Shown here: positions 10,801-20,542 of the stretch, piece after piece
How positions within the stretch are numbered: the first letter of the stretch is position 1
Layout: every line of letters starts with the position of its first letter
Source of the DNA: Diphasiastrum complanatum
Taxonomy: Eukaryota > Streptophyta > Lycopodiopsida > Lycopodiales > Lycopodiaceae
Length of the DNA: 64,000 nucleotides
Assembly: GCA_029204225.1 (NCBI GenBank)
Contig: CM055098.1
Coordinates: 11,095,052-11,159,051 of the forward strand
Direction of reading: 5' to 3'
Made by a program: the position numbers and the translations under genes
The notes under the pieces: generated by a model
Databases searched by the model: none
Told to the model about the DNA's origin: nothing
What the model saw: only the letters and a program-made list of their open reading frames with translations

Positions 10801-11660
10801 CACATTCGTGTGAAAGATTGAAGATCTGTTTATGTCCTTGCAGAATTCTAATATAGAAAATACAATTTCTAAGAAAAAGCAACTTAGTTATTTTCTTCAA
10901 GCCCTACCCAGGTCATTCCACACAACTCGAACCTTATTGGCGAAAGATGCAACAATGACACTTCAAAAAGCAATAGACGGAGTTAAGGAGGAAGCAGAAG
11001 CTCGTGAACGCTATGACGACAATGGTGATTCAGAAAATAATCTATTTACTCAGAAGAATAAATCTTCTTAGAAGTTTAAGTTTAAGACGGAGTCGTCTAA
11101 GAAGAATGAGTCTAAGACTAATGAACAACAATTTGGAAAACAACAGAAGAATTCTGGTGATAAGAATATCTACAACAGATGCAGAAGATCAAGTCACACG
11201 GAAGAAAAGTGTTGGCTAAATCCAAATATTGAATGCATTCATTGTCATAACGGGGTCATGCAACAATAGACTGTTATCGAAATACCAGAGTAAAAAGAGC
11301 AAAAAAAAAGCGAACCTTCAGATTCAAACTATGTCGAAGACAAAGCAGAATGCTTCAGAGACGCAAAAGACAGGGCAACAAGAAATTCAGCAGCTTACAT
11401 TAGTACTAATCTATGTTGTTCATCTAATTCAATTTGAGAAGTAGTACTTGATTCACGATCCACCTCACATTTTGTTTCCTCGAAACAAATTTTGTCTCAG
11501 TACAAGAAGATGAACTATTTGAGATTCATTATACTTGGAGACGGTTCTAAGCACGTGGTTGATGGAACTGGTGTACTATGTCTGGACACGAATTAGGGTG
11601 ACAAGAGACTGGAGGAAGTTTTCTATGTCCCTACTCTTGACAAAGATCTTCTATCCATAG
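10801..11660 (+). pseudogene. Copia gag-protease fragment, third lineage
   Basis: The reading LQNSNIENTISKKKQLSYFL, LLAKDATMTLQKAIDGVKEE, then a zinc-knuckle remnant CRRSSHTEEKCW with C..C following, and a protease start VLDSRSTSHF (G to R in DSG) with FVSSKQILSQYKK and VFYVPTLDKDLLSIAKI. Copia Gag/PR architecture is clear, but the sequence is unlike families A and B. Several stops and shifts (11,070; 11,268; 11,444) show it is decayed. It ends at about 11,660 against the 3' tail of another element. Confidence 0.7.
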
Positions 11661-11669
11661 CTAAGATAG

Positions 11670-11804
11670 TCAATTTTAGAACCTTAGAAAGGAGATCTAT
11701 ACTTAGGATGGAGATCATTCTAAAGTTGGATCAAAGTTCTATTGTCAAAACTATGCCAAAACTAGTTGAAGAGGGAGTGTGAGAGATTTCAACTAGTTTA
11801 GTCT
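11670..11804 (+). mobile_element. 3' internal tail, polypurine tract and LTR start of a non-autonomous-type element
   Basis: 'ggagatctatactta' through 'gttgaagagggag' closely parallels the 3' end of the gag-only element at 57,810-57,904, including RRSIL-like coding and the polypurine tract GTTGAAGAGGGAG. This is followed at 11,778 by TGTGAGAGATTTCAACTAGT, the first bases of a family-B LTR. The LTR breaks off after ~27 bp. It shows that the same unusual 3' tail also occurs with a family-B LTR. Confidence 0.65.
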
Positions 11805-11809
11805 ATTCC

Positions 11810-11860
11810 TCCTTCATAACCTGAAACACAAGCTCTGATACCATGTGAAAGATTTCATTG
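11810..11860 (-). mobile_element. Leader/PBS/LTR-end fragment, opposite orientation
   Basis: GCTCTGATACCA (11,832-11,843) is the reverse complement of the plant copia initiator-Met primer-binding site. It is followed by TGTGAAAGATTTCA, the reversed end of a family-B LTR. It abuts the plus-oriented LTR start to its left, so two retroelement ends are fused head-on here. Confidence 0.6.
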
Positions 11861-11934
11861 TGTGTATGGATTATGTGGAGTTCGGGAATCAATTGAGGTC
11901 TAGGACACTGGTATTGTCCCCCTAGTTATTCTCG

Positions 11935-12312
11935 ATGGCTATACCGTGGGTTGTAGTAGCAAAAGAATGAACTTTGAAATATTTGCCTCCTAAGAGTAAG
12001 CATAGTTGATGTAGACTTGGATTCATAAAGCTTCTTCAAAGCTTCCCAAGCCTCCAAAGATGATGTGCACTTACCAACTTCCTTGAGAAGTTCGTTGGTA
12101 ACATTCATCTTAATCATGTGTAGAGCTCTTTTAGCTCTCTTGTCATACCTCACTTGACCTTGAGGTGCTTGAGGCCTCTCCTCCACACCTACAACAATCT
12201 CCATCAACTCATTCATCTCCAACAAAGACTTCATCCTCACCTTCCAAGTAGAATAGTTGATTGAGGTAAGCCTATCATTGCTCTCCAACATAAAGCCTCC
12301 ACTTGTAGCCAT
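11935..12312 (-). pseudogene. Family-B Gag, truncated
   Basis: Starts at the ATG at 12,312 (MATSGGFMLESNDRLTS), then NYSTWKVRMKSLLEMNEL, RYDKRAKRALHMIKMNVTNE, LLKEVGKCTSSLEAWEALKK and LTLRRQIF, before losing homology near 11,960. This is the N-terminal third of a copia Gag, close to the family-A protein and to the plus-strand copy at 20,543. Upstream lies its leader (12,313-12,766), which continues at 19,208-19,322 once the family-A insertion is removed, reaching a PBS and 5' LTR at 19,323-19,989. Confidence 0.85.
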
Positions 12313-12766
12313 GTTGAAGTGACCTGATCTTCTTCTTTCAACCTGTTCCAATGCACAAAGCACTCTCTTGAATGTCAACAAATAAACTCAAGAAGATATC
12401 ACAAAGATATGGAACCTCTCAAATCTCTTCTAGCACTTCTAACTAGAAACTTAACACATAGAATAGTGAAATCTTGATCAACCTATGATCTATCCTCAAT
12501 CTATTGATTCTTGCCACTTTCTAAGATTGAAACACACTCAAATGAAGTTCAGTAACTTCACACACTAGAGATCCAATCAAAATTAGGTTTTTGACAAGAT
12601 CACAAAAAATTGAATATCTCAAATTGAAACTTGATATGTCTTCTTGTAGACTCCAATGAGACCTTCCTAATGCACCAAAAGTCATCTATTTCCAGTAAAA
12701 CAAGTTTGAAATTGGAATTGATCAAGTATATAACCCTATATTGAGTTTTGACCTACAAAAGATCAA

Positions 12767-12771
12767 TTCTA
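12767..12771. repeat. Target-site duplication TTCTA (with 19,203-19,207)
   Basis: The five bases TTCTA immediately flank both outer ends of the 12,772-19,202 element, as expected of copia integrase. This proves the element inserted as a unit and that its ends are correctly placed. Confidence 0.95.
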
Positions 12772-13426
12772 TGTGAAAAATACAGATCCTAAGTGGATCT
12801 AAACTCCAAGATCATTGGCTTGAATGCTTGCACTCCAAACTACATAAGCTAGGAATTGGCAACACATTCTATGCTACCTAGAATGCAAAGAACTTGATCA
12901 AAAAGCATTTATCACAAATGGAAACTTCCATAAACATCAAGTGCGGCCCAAAATAGCATTATACAGTCCATAATACATCAGCCTACCACTTTTGGAAAGC
13001 ACCTAAGATCATACACAATAGCTTTAAGACAATACACACAACAATGCTCTCAATGGAGGAAGAAACAATGACAATGATCTATTGATCTCAATGAAGCATA
13101 CAAAAGGTTTCTCCAACCTGTTCTCCACGACTTCCCTACTATTTATGGATGAGGAAGATGACTCTCTCTCCTCTCTCTAGAAGGTACTTGACCCTAGATA
13201 TTCCCTATATAGGAAAAATAGCTAAAAATGGCTTATATGACCAAAATACATCAAAATGGTCTCATTTTGAAGGGTATGAAGTTTGACACTTCATCATACT
13301 GAAAAAATACAGTAAATAAAAACATTGTGGCCTGGTTCACACGTGTGAAACTCCAGAACCAAAACTATTTACAATTTTAGCCAATTTAGGCCTCAAACTA
13401 GCTAGGAAATGTTGACAATTTTCACA
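12772..13426 (-). repeat. 3' LTR of the family-A element
   Basis: 655 bp, TG...CA ends (in element sense TGTGAAAATTGTCAACATTT to TGTATTTTTCACA). It carries the palindrome TTCACACGTGTGAA at 13,336-13,349 (G-box core CACGTG) and a TATA-like 'ccataaatag' (13,138-13,148 region). The Gag-Pol stop codon (13,422-13,424) lies inside its first five bases. Confidence 0.97.
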
Positions 13427-16400
13427 CTCCCTCTTCAACATTGGATGCTAGTTTCAACATAGTCTTTGAGCACATTCCAAGATTAGATCTATGCATTAAA
13501 TATAGGTCCTTTCCCAATGGTTTGGTGAAGATATCAGCCACACACTCCTTTGAAGAGACATGTTGAAGCTCCACCTCTTTGGCAATGACTTGATCTCTCA
13601 CAAAATGGTGAGCAATCTCAATGTGCTTGCTCCTTGCATGAAAAACAGGATTGCTTGCCAAGCTTTGGGCTGAAAGGTTATCACAAAGTATGATTGGAGT
13701 CTTCTCTGGTTCCAGCAAGTGAAGATCCAATAACATCCTCTTGATCCAAAGAATCTCCTTGGTGCATGTTGTTAATGCCTTGTACTCGGCTTCGGTGGAA
13801 GATAGAGAGATAGTTGGTTGCTTCTTTGATAGCCATGAGACCACTCCATCTCCAAGATAGATTGCAAAGGCACTTGTTGACTTCCTATCCATTTGATCAC
13901 CTGCAAAATCTGAATCTGAAAATCCACAAAGGTTAGGTGTAGTACCTCCATACAAGATGCCAAAATCTCTAGATCCCGAGATGTATCTAAGTACTCTCTT
14001 TCCTAGCTTCCAATGAGCCTCACTAGGATCTTGCATAAATTGACTTAGTTTACCAACCACAAAGCTTAGATCAGGTCTTGTGATGGTTAACCATATAAGA
14101 GATCCTATTAGCTTTCTATAGAGAGTAATGTCCTTGAAGGATCTTTCATTACTTCTTGTAGTTAGCTTTACATTTGATTCCATAGGAGTAGAAACAACTT
14201 TACAATCTTCCATATGAAACCTTTTTAGAATAGAGTTAACATACTTTTCTTGACATATGAATGTAGATTTAGAAGTTTTAATAATCTCTATTCCTAAGAT
14301 ATAATGAAGTTTACCAAGATCTTGAATTTCAAACTCTCTTTTGAGTGCCATCTTGATTTCATCTATATCTAGATTGTTACCACCACTTAAGATAATGTCA
14401 TCAACATAGATCAAAAGTAAAGTGATATCATTTTCATTCAATCTAAAGTAGAGAGAATGATCATACTCACTCATAACAAAGTTTTGAGAAAGTAAGAAGG
14501 AATTGAGCTTAGCATACCAACTCCTTGGTGCTTGCTTTAGCCCATACAAACTCTTTTGGAGATAGCACACATGATTAGGCTCATCATGTGAAACATAGCC
14601 CTCGGGTTGCTCCATGTAAATATCTTCTTCAAGATCACCATTCAAGAAGGCATTAGTAACATCCATTTGCCACATATCCCAATCATAAAGAGTTGCAAGA
14701 GAGATTAGGATTCGAATAGTTACCATCTTTGCCACGGGTGCAAAGGTCTCATCATAGTCAATACCATATTCTTGAGCATACCCCTTTGCCACCAACCTTG
14801 CCTTGTACTTGTTGATTGATCCATCTTGATTTGTCTTGATCTTGAAGATCCACTTACAACCAATTGCCTTCTTGTCCTTTGGAAGCTTTACCAACCTCCA
14901 TGTGTTGCTTTTGATGAGTGCTTGATGCTCATGATCCATGGCTTGGATCCATTCCTTCTTTTGAATTGCTTCACCTACACAAGTTGGTTCATCAAAAGAG
15001 GTAAGAAAAGCAAAGTTAGAGTTGTCCACCACTTGCTTTCCTTTTTCATCATAGGTTAGCCTTGATGGCTTAGCCCTTTGCCTTTGAGTCTTCCTTGAAG
15101 TTTGCTTTGGAGTGGCATCTCCATCTTCATCCAAGACATCTTGCACATCATGATGATTAGTAGGCACATCAACATCAACATCAACAACATTGGAAACATT
15201 CTCTTCATGAAAGATGACATCCCTACTTATGACAACTTTCTTTGTAGAAGGAATGTACACTTTGTAAGCCTTGCTTACTTCACTATAGCCAACAAACACA
15301 CCCTTCTTTGATGAAGGATCTTCTTTAGTTCTATCATCAAGTGTGATATTGACAAAACATGTACATCCAAAGATCCTACAATGCTTGACACTCGGCCTTC
15401 TACCATAAAGAACCTCATGAGGAGTTTTACCATCCAAGGAAGCACTTGTCCATCTATTACATAGATAGTTAGCACATGCTAAAGCTTCCCCCCAAAAAGA
15501 CTTAGCAAGATTAGCATGTAGTCTCATTGCCTTGGCATATTCACAAAGGGTCCTATTCTTCCTCTCGGCCACTCCATTCTGTTGTGGAGTCCTAGGACTA
15601 GACATCTCCCTCTTAATCCCATGTGCTATACAAAAGTCTTTGAACCTATTTGAGGTGTATTCCCCTCCATTATCAGATCTTAAGCATTTGATCTTTGTAT
15701 TGAATTGGTTTTCCATTTCATTCTTGAACTTGACAAATGCAGCAAACACTTCATCCTTACTTTTAAGAAGATAGATCCAAGTATACCTACTAAAGTCATC
15801 AATGAAAGTTGCATACATCTTTGCCCCACCATTGCTAGTTGTACTAGAAGAATGAATATCAGAATGCACAAGTTGAAAAGCTTCTTTAGATCTAGAAGTA
15901 GATCTAGAATAAGCAAGTCTATGAGATTTGGACAAGGCACAATGTTCACAAACACTATTGTTTGCAACAAGACTTTTAGGGAGACCAAGAACAAGCTCTT
16001 TCTTTGCCATTACCTCCAAAGATTTGAAGTTGGGATGGCCCAACCTCTTGTGCCAAACTTCTTGGTTTGTCAATTGCTCCCTAGCCATACATCCTTCATG
16101 ATTAGAGATCACACATGCATCAAGCTTGAAAAGTTTACCATGCCTCCTACCTTGAGCAATCAAGGATCCACATTTACTTATCAAACATGCATCTCCAATG
16201 AACTCCACATCAAGTCCTTTGTCAATCATTTGACTTACACTAAGCAAATTCTTAGTGATTGAAGGAATGTACAAAACATTTTCAAGATTTGCTTTCCTAT
16301 TTGTTGAAAGGGAAATAGGAATAGTGCCTATGCCTTTGATGTCACATTGACCATCATTTGCAGTGTAGATGATGTTACCTTCTCCCTCATAAGACAATAA

Positions 16401-17375
16401 GGATGTAAAGTATTCCTTATGTCTTGTCATGTGAGATGAGGCTCCACTATCAATCCACCAAGGATCATTATCATCTATGTTGGCTAACAAACTTGAAGTC
16501 ATAACAAGTGATTCACATGTGTTATGTTCTTCCTCATCTATTGTAAGATTTCCTTGCCTCTCTCCTTGCTCTCTTTTCTTCTTATAACATTCATTTGCAA
16601 AATGACCTTTTATCCCACAATAAAAGCACTTGAACTTTGACTTATTGTTCTTAGTAGAAGAGGAAGAGGAAGAGTGATCATCATGATCAAAGTTACCACC
16701 TTTGGACCATTTCCCTTTGCCTTTACCTTTGCCCTTGAATTTGCCTTTTGTGAAGAAAGCCTCTTCACCTCCACCTTGCAAGGATGCACCATCAAGCTTT
16801 GATTGCAACCTATGTTCTTCAGCCAATAAGATTTCTTGCAAGTCAACCACACTTGGCAAGACTCTTTGAATGGCAAAACTTTGCACAAGGTTAGCATGTT
16901 CATTTAGCAAACCATTCAACATAACTTGGACTATTTCACCATCTTTTATGTTCTCATCAATGCATGCTAAATCATCACTTAGGGACTTAACTCTCAAGAT
17001 AAATGCATGAGCACTTTCACCCTCTCTTTGCCTACTAGAAAATATTTGTCTCCTTAGGGTCAATACCCTAGATGTGGACTTTGATTCAAAGAGCTTCTTT
17101 AAGGCATTCCATGCCTCACTTGCACTTTGACACTTTCCAACTTCCTTGAGAAGTTCATTTGTAACATTCATTTTAATGATATGAAGAGCCCTTTTGGCCT
17201 TCTTATCAAACCTTTGTTGCTCTTGAAGTGTGAGAGGTCTCTCTTCAATTTCTGCAACTATGTCCATGAGTTCATTCAACTCAAGTAAGGACTCCATCCT
17301 CACTTTCCAAGTAGAGTAGTTTGATGAACTCAACCTTTCACTAGACTCTAGCATGATCCCACCATTGGAAGCCAT
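13422..17375 (-). CDS. Gag-Pol polyprotein of Ty1/copia element
   Basis: One uninterrupted 1,317-residue ORF. Gag occupies residues 1-~270 (NYSTWKVRMESLLELNELMD; zinc knuckle CFYCGIKGHFANEC at 250-263, preceded by a Gly/Lys-rich tract). Protease DPWWIDSGASSHMT is near 308. The integrase HHCC region is at ~440-480 (WHKRLGH...CEHCALSK), with catalytic D..D..E in HSDIH, LRSDNGGEY and QNGVAERKNR. The integrase tail has SRDVIFHEEN. Reverse transcriptase runs ~800-1,060 with MDVTNAFLNGDL and LLIYVDDIIL (YVDD near 991). RNase H follows ~1,140-1,300 (GFSDSDFAGD, SSTEAEYKAL, DIFTKPLGKD). The order PR-INT-RT-RH is diagnostic of copia. Gag and Pol share one frame with no frameshift signal, so the Gag excess must come from processing or another mechanism. 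The length and all key residues are as expected for an active element. Confidence 0.97.
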   Translation of the reverse strand: MASNGGIMLESSERLSSSNYSTWKVRMESLLELNELMDIVAEIEERPLTLQEQQRFDKKAKRALHIIKMNVTNELLKEVGKCQSASEAWNALKKLFESKSTSRVLTLRRQIFSSRQREGESAHAFILRVKSLSDDLACIDENIKDGEIVQVMLNGLLNEHANLVQSFAIQRVLPSVVDLQEILLAEEHRLQSKLDGASLQGGGEEAFFTKGKFKGKGKGKGKWSKGGNFDHDDHSSSSSSTKNNKSKFKCFYCGIKGHFANECYKKKREQGERQGNLTIDEEEHNTCESLVMTSSLLANIDDNDPWWIDSGASSHMTRHKEYFTSLLSYEGEGNIIYTANDGQCDIKGIGTIPISLSTNRKANLENVLYIPSITKNLLSVSQMIDKGLDVEFIGDACLISKCGSLIAQGRRHGKLFKLDACVISNHEGCMAREQLTNQEVWHKRLGHPNFKSLEVMAKKELVLGLPKSLVANNSVCEHCALSKSHRLAYSRSTSRSKEAFQLVHSDIHSSSTTSNGGAKMYATFIDDFSRYTWIYLLKSKDEVFAAFVKFKNEMENQFNTKIKCLRSDNGGEYTSNRFKDFCIAHGIKREMSSPRTPQQNGVAERKNRTLCEYAKAMRLHANLAKSFWGEALACANYLCNRWTSASLDGKTPHEVLYGRRPSVKHCRIFGCTCFVNITLDDRTKEDPSSKKGVFVGYSEVSKAYKVYIPSTKKVVISRDVIFHEENVSNVVDVDVDVPTNHHDVQDVLDEDGDATPKQTSRKTQRQRAKPSRLTYDEKGKQVVDNSNFAFLTSFDEPTCVGEAIQKKEWIQAMDHEHQALIKSNTWRLVKLPKDKKAIGCKWIFKIKTNQDGSINKYKARLVAKGYAQEYGIDYDETFAPVAKMVTIRILISLATLYDWDMWQMDVTNAFLNGDLEEDIYMEQPEGYVSHDEPNHVCYLQKSLYGLKQAPRSWYAKLNSFLLSQNFVMSEYDHSLYFRLNENDITLLLIYVDDIILSGGNNLDIDEIKMALKREFEIQDLGKLHYILGIEIIKTSKSTFICQEKYVNSILKRFHMEDCKVVSTPMESNVKLTTRSNERSFKDITLYRKLIGSLIWLTITRPDLSFVVGKLSQFMQDPSEAHWKLGKRVLRYISGSRDFGILYGGTTPNLCGFSDSDFAGDQMDRKSTSAFAIYLGDGVVSWLSKKQPTISLSSTEAEYKALTTCTKEILWIKRMLLDLHLLEPEKTPIILCDNLSAQSLASNPVFHARSKHIEIAHHFVRDQVIAKEVELQHVSSKECVADIFTKPLGKDLYLMHRSNLGMCSKTMLKLASNVEEGV
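13427..13439 (-). other. Polypurine tract of the family-A element
   Basis: In element sense GTTGAAGAGGGAG lies immediately before the 3' LTR TGTG. It primes plus-strand DNA synthesis. The identical tract precedes the 3' LTR at 57,905 and the LTR start at 11,778. Confidence 0.9.
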
Positions 17376-18535
17376 GATTCTAATGTTTCTTCAACTTTTA
17401 GGTTCTGTCCTAAAGCACTTAGCACTCACTTTTCTCTCAACAAATGATAGATAAAGATATCTATGAAGATTTAGGACCCTAAAACACTTCTATCTTGAAC
17501 CTAGATGGTTTCCAAGCATAGAAAGGAAGATTGAAACACATGCAACACTTTGCACACACTAAGAATGGATTACAAAATCAAACCAACCTGAACACACTCT
17601 TGCTTAAGCTCTCAAACTTTCCAGCAAGTGACCAAATCAAGTTATGGTGTGAAGAGTTACTTGCATTCTTAGAAAATACCCAAAACTAGGATGCCAAGAT
17701 TACCTAGTAATGAACAAACTTGATCAACATATGATCAACACACTAAGATATTGATTCAACCTGTAAAACCACATGTAAACCACACTTCTAAAAGTTTATA
17801 AACTCCAGCAAGTGATAAATACAAGATTTAGAGGTGAATGAATGAGCACACTTAGTGAATCACAAGACTAGCTTCACTATCTTGTCAAATCTTGGTGTTT
17901 AGATGTAGATCTAAGATCACTTCACATGAGAATGTTCCTCAACCTGTTAAGAACCTGAAAACACACTTGCATAATGGTTAACACCTTCCAGCAAATGCTC
18001 CAATCAAATTACATAAGGAGAGTTACTTACATGCTCAACAAAGTACACCAAAATTTATGCCAAAATTGATGACAATCTTTACAATATGCTCTTCACAATG
18101 GAGCTTACAATATGTTCACCCAAAAAAGGGGATCTTTCATCCAAATGGGAGCTTTGCTCAGCCTTTAGGATAATTACAACTCACTCAAAAGAGCATTTGT
18201 CATCCACTTAAGGAGAAGTTTCATCCACTTAAGGAGAGTGTTCATCCAAGAATGGAGATTGTCAACAATAGGATTGAAAAGAACATTGTTAGTATTGAAT
18301 ATGCACAAGCCTCACAATCACAAATGATTAGGTGTTATGATCTGATCCAAAATAGTTTCTTTTCAGCCTCTGATCTTCAATAGACCTGAAATATGCTTTT
18401 GATCCACAAGTTCAACTCACAAAACAAAGGTTAGTAAGATTTGATCAACAAAGCAATGCAAAATCATGCTAGAACTTGATCAAACATCCAAATATCACCA
18501 AAAATGGAATACTTACTGTAAATAGAAGCCAACCA
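17376..18535 (-). other. 5' leader of the family-A element
   Basis: A non-coding 1.16-kb leader between PBS and Gag ATG, likely containing packaging and dimerisation signals. It is nearly identical to the leader at 53,641-54,799 of the gag-only element, which includes repeated 'ttgctggaaggtg/ttgctggagttt' and CACTT/AAGTG-rich modules. No ORF is supported in it. Confidence 0.85.
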
Positions 18536-18547
18536 GCTCTGATACCA
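18536..18547 (-). other. Primer-binding site (initiator Met tRNA)
   Basis: In element sense TGGTATCAGAGC directly follows the 5' LTR. This is the standard plant copia PBS complementary to the 3' end of initiator tRNA-Met. Confidence 0.95.
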
Positions 18548-19202
18548 TGTGAAAAATACAGATCCTAAGTGGATCTAAACTCCAAGATCATTGGCTTGAA
18601 TGCTTGCACTCCAAACTACATAAGCTAGGAATTGGCAACACATTCTATGCTACCTAGAATGCAAAGAACTTGATCAAAAAGCATTTATCACAAATGGAAA
18701 CTTCCATAAACATCAAGTGCGGCCCAAAATAGCATTATACAGTCCATAATACATCAGCCTACCACTTTTGGAAAGCACCTAAGATCATACACAATAGCTT
18801 GAAGACAATACACACAACAATGCTCTCAATGGAGGAAGAAACAATGACAATGATCTATTGATCTCAATGAAGCATACAAAAGGTTTCTCCAACCTGTTCT
18901 CCACGACTTCCCTACTATTTATGGATGAGGAAGATGACTCTCTCTCCTCTCTCTAGAAGGTACTTGACCCTAGATATTCCCTATATAGGAAAAATAGCTA
19001 AAAATGGCTTATATGACCAAAATACATCAAAATGGTCTCATTTTGAAGGGTATGAAGTTTGACACTTCATCATACTGAAAAAATACAGTAAATAAAAACA
19101 TTGTGGCCTGGTTCACACGTGTGAAACTCCAGAACCAAAACTATTTACAATTTTAGCCAATTTAGGCCTCAAACTAGCTAGGAAATGTTGACAATTTTCA
19201 CA
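18548..19202 (-). repeat. 5' LTR of the family-A element
   Basis: 655 bp, matching 12,772-13,426 with one base difference seen. It holds the promoter: G-box palindrome TTCACACGTGTGAA at 19,112-19,125, and a TATA-like element downstream in element sense. The last ~240 bp (element sense) are the same as in the LTR of the gag-only element at 52,982. Confidence 0.97.
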
Positions 19203-19322
19203 TTCTACACATGCAAAAATGCTGATTTTTTAGGAGAGATCAATCTAGCATGCTCTAGCATTGGTAACTCCTCCAAATCCTTGCTAAAGATGGTTGATCA
19301 TTTCATAACCTGAAACACAAGA

Positions 19323-19334
19323 GCTCTGATACCA
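19323..19334 (-). other. Primer-binding site of the host family-B element
   Basis: TGGTATCAGAGC in element sense, directly against the family-B LTR end at 19,335. The leader continues leftward to 19,208 and, beyond the family-A insertion, to the Gag at 12,312. Confidence 0.9.
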
Positions 19335-19989
19335 TGTGAAGGATTTCAGATCATTCAAGGTCCAATCCATGTCCCTGATCTTTGGTTACAATAAGGAGCA
19401 AACCAACAATCCTGCCAATGTAGAAAAATTAGCATCTACATACAAAATGAGATGCAAACTCTAAGAGATACTGATCAAACGTGAACCAAAACATAAAATA
19501 TGTTTGATGTCCGTACAATTACAGTACCCTACTGTATTTCACACGTGTGAAACCGAGGGTAACAATAAATGAACATTCTAAACACAAGATTGCAAGATAA
19601 CACCAAGATAGTGCACCAATGTGTAGTAGAACCCAAAGAGGACCATGTATAATGATGAAATGAGAGAGAGAAGAGAGAAGATGTGTCTCTCTACGAGTTA
19701 CATCCTTTTTATAGAGTTTCCAAACCCTATTTGGCCACTTGGCTTTTCCTCCAAAATGTAAACCCTACTATTTTTGGGTCTAGATTCAATGTACCCAAAG
19801 TTCAAATTTGAATCTCTCTCCAAATCGACTACCAACTTTTCCACACTTTCAAAAAGTGTTTATTGAATGTATTTTAAACTAATATAACTTCAAAAAGTTT
19901 ATCTCTAAGTCTAAAATGAGTTTTGGCCTCTTATTGACAATTTACCAAAATATGACTAAACTAGACTAAACTAGTTGAAATCTCTCACA
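19335..19989 (-). repeat. Family-B copia 5' LTR
   Basis: 655 bp with TG...CA ends (element sense TGTGAGAGATTTCAACTAGT to GAAATCCTTCACA). It contains TTCACACGTGTGAA at 19,538-19,551 and a TATA-like 'ctataaaaagg'. It shares only its extreme ends and the G-box with family A. No matching 3' LTR with a duplicated target site is found in the window, so the element has been broken by rearrangement. Confidence 0.88.
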
Positions 19990-20542
19990 TCAATAATTTG
20001 GTGAAGATATCAAGTCTAGAGCATGCTAGAGAGGATTCTACACCAAAATTGAGCTTTTTGCCTTTGTAGATTGGATCTTTTGTAGATCAAAACCCTATAT
20101 AGGTTTATAAACTTGATCAATTTTGATTTTTGGGTTCACATACTAGATTTGGCCGATTTTTGGATCATTGGATTAGCCTAAGTGGTGGCTAATAGATTGC
20201 ATATCAAATTTTTAGCATTTACATGTAGATTTGGAATAATCAATTTTTTGTGATTTTGTCAAAACTCTAATTTTAATTGGATCTCTAGATAGTGAGGTTG
20301 CTGGACTTCATTTGAGTGTGTTTCAATCTTAGGAAGTGGCAAAAGTGATTAGATTGAGGATAGATCATAGGTTGATCAAGATTCCATGATTCTATGTGTT
20401 GATTTGCTTGGTATAAGTGCTAGAAGAGAATTTGTGAGATAGTTTCAAATCTTTGTGATCTCCTTTGAAAGCATTTGTTGTTGTTCAAAGGAGTGCTTTG
20501 TGCATTGAAACAGGTTGAAAGAGAATATCAGGTCATTACTAC
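19990..20542 (+). other. Leader of the plus-strand family-B Gag, with a reversed pol scrap
   Basis: Just inside, 'aatttggtgaagatatcaa' (19,995-20,013) matches, in reverse, the pol C-terminal ADIFTKP coding stretch. After that the sequence is a family-B-type leader running into the Gag ATG at 20,543. No independent gene is present. Confidence 0.5.

Larger units (their letters stand above)
12772..19202 (-). mobile_element. Full-length autonomous Ty1/copia retrotransposon (family A)
   Basis: A 6,431-bp element on the minus strand: 5' LTR 18,548-19,202, PBS 18,536-18,547, leader, a single Gag-Pol ORF 13,422-17,375, polypurine tract 13,427-13,439 and 3' LTR 12,772-13,426, flanked by TTCTA duplications. 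The only difference I see between the 655-bp LTRs is one base (13,025 region versus 18,801 region), so insertion was very recent. The intact ORF suggests it may still be competent. It is nested in the leader of an older family-B element. Confidence 0.97.

Noticed and set aside
15705-16262. 185-codon plus-strand ORF inside the copia element
   Set aside because: Antisense shadow of the integrase coding region of the intact Gag-Pol ORF.
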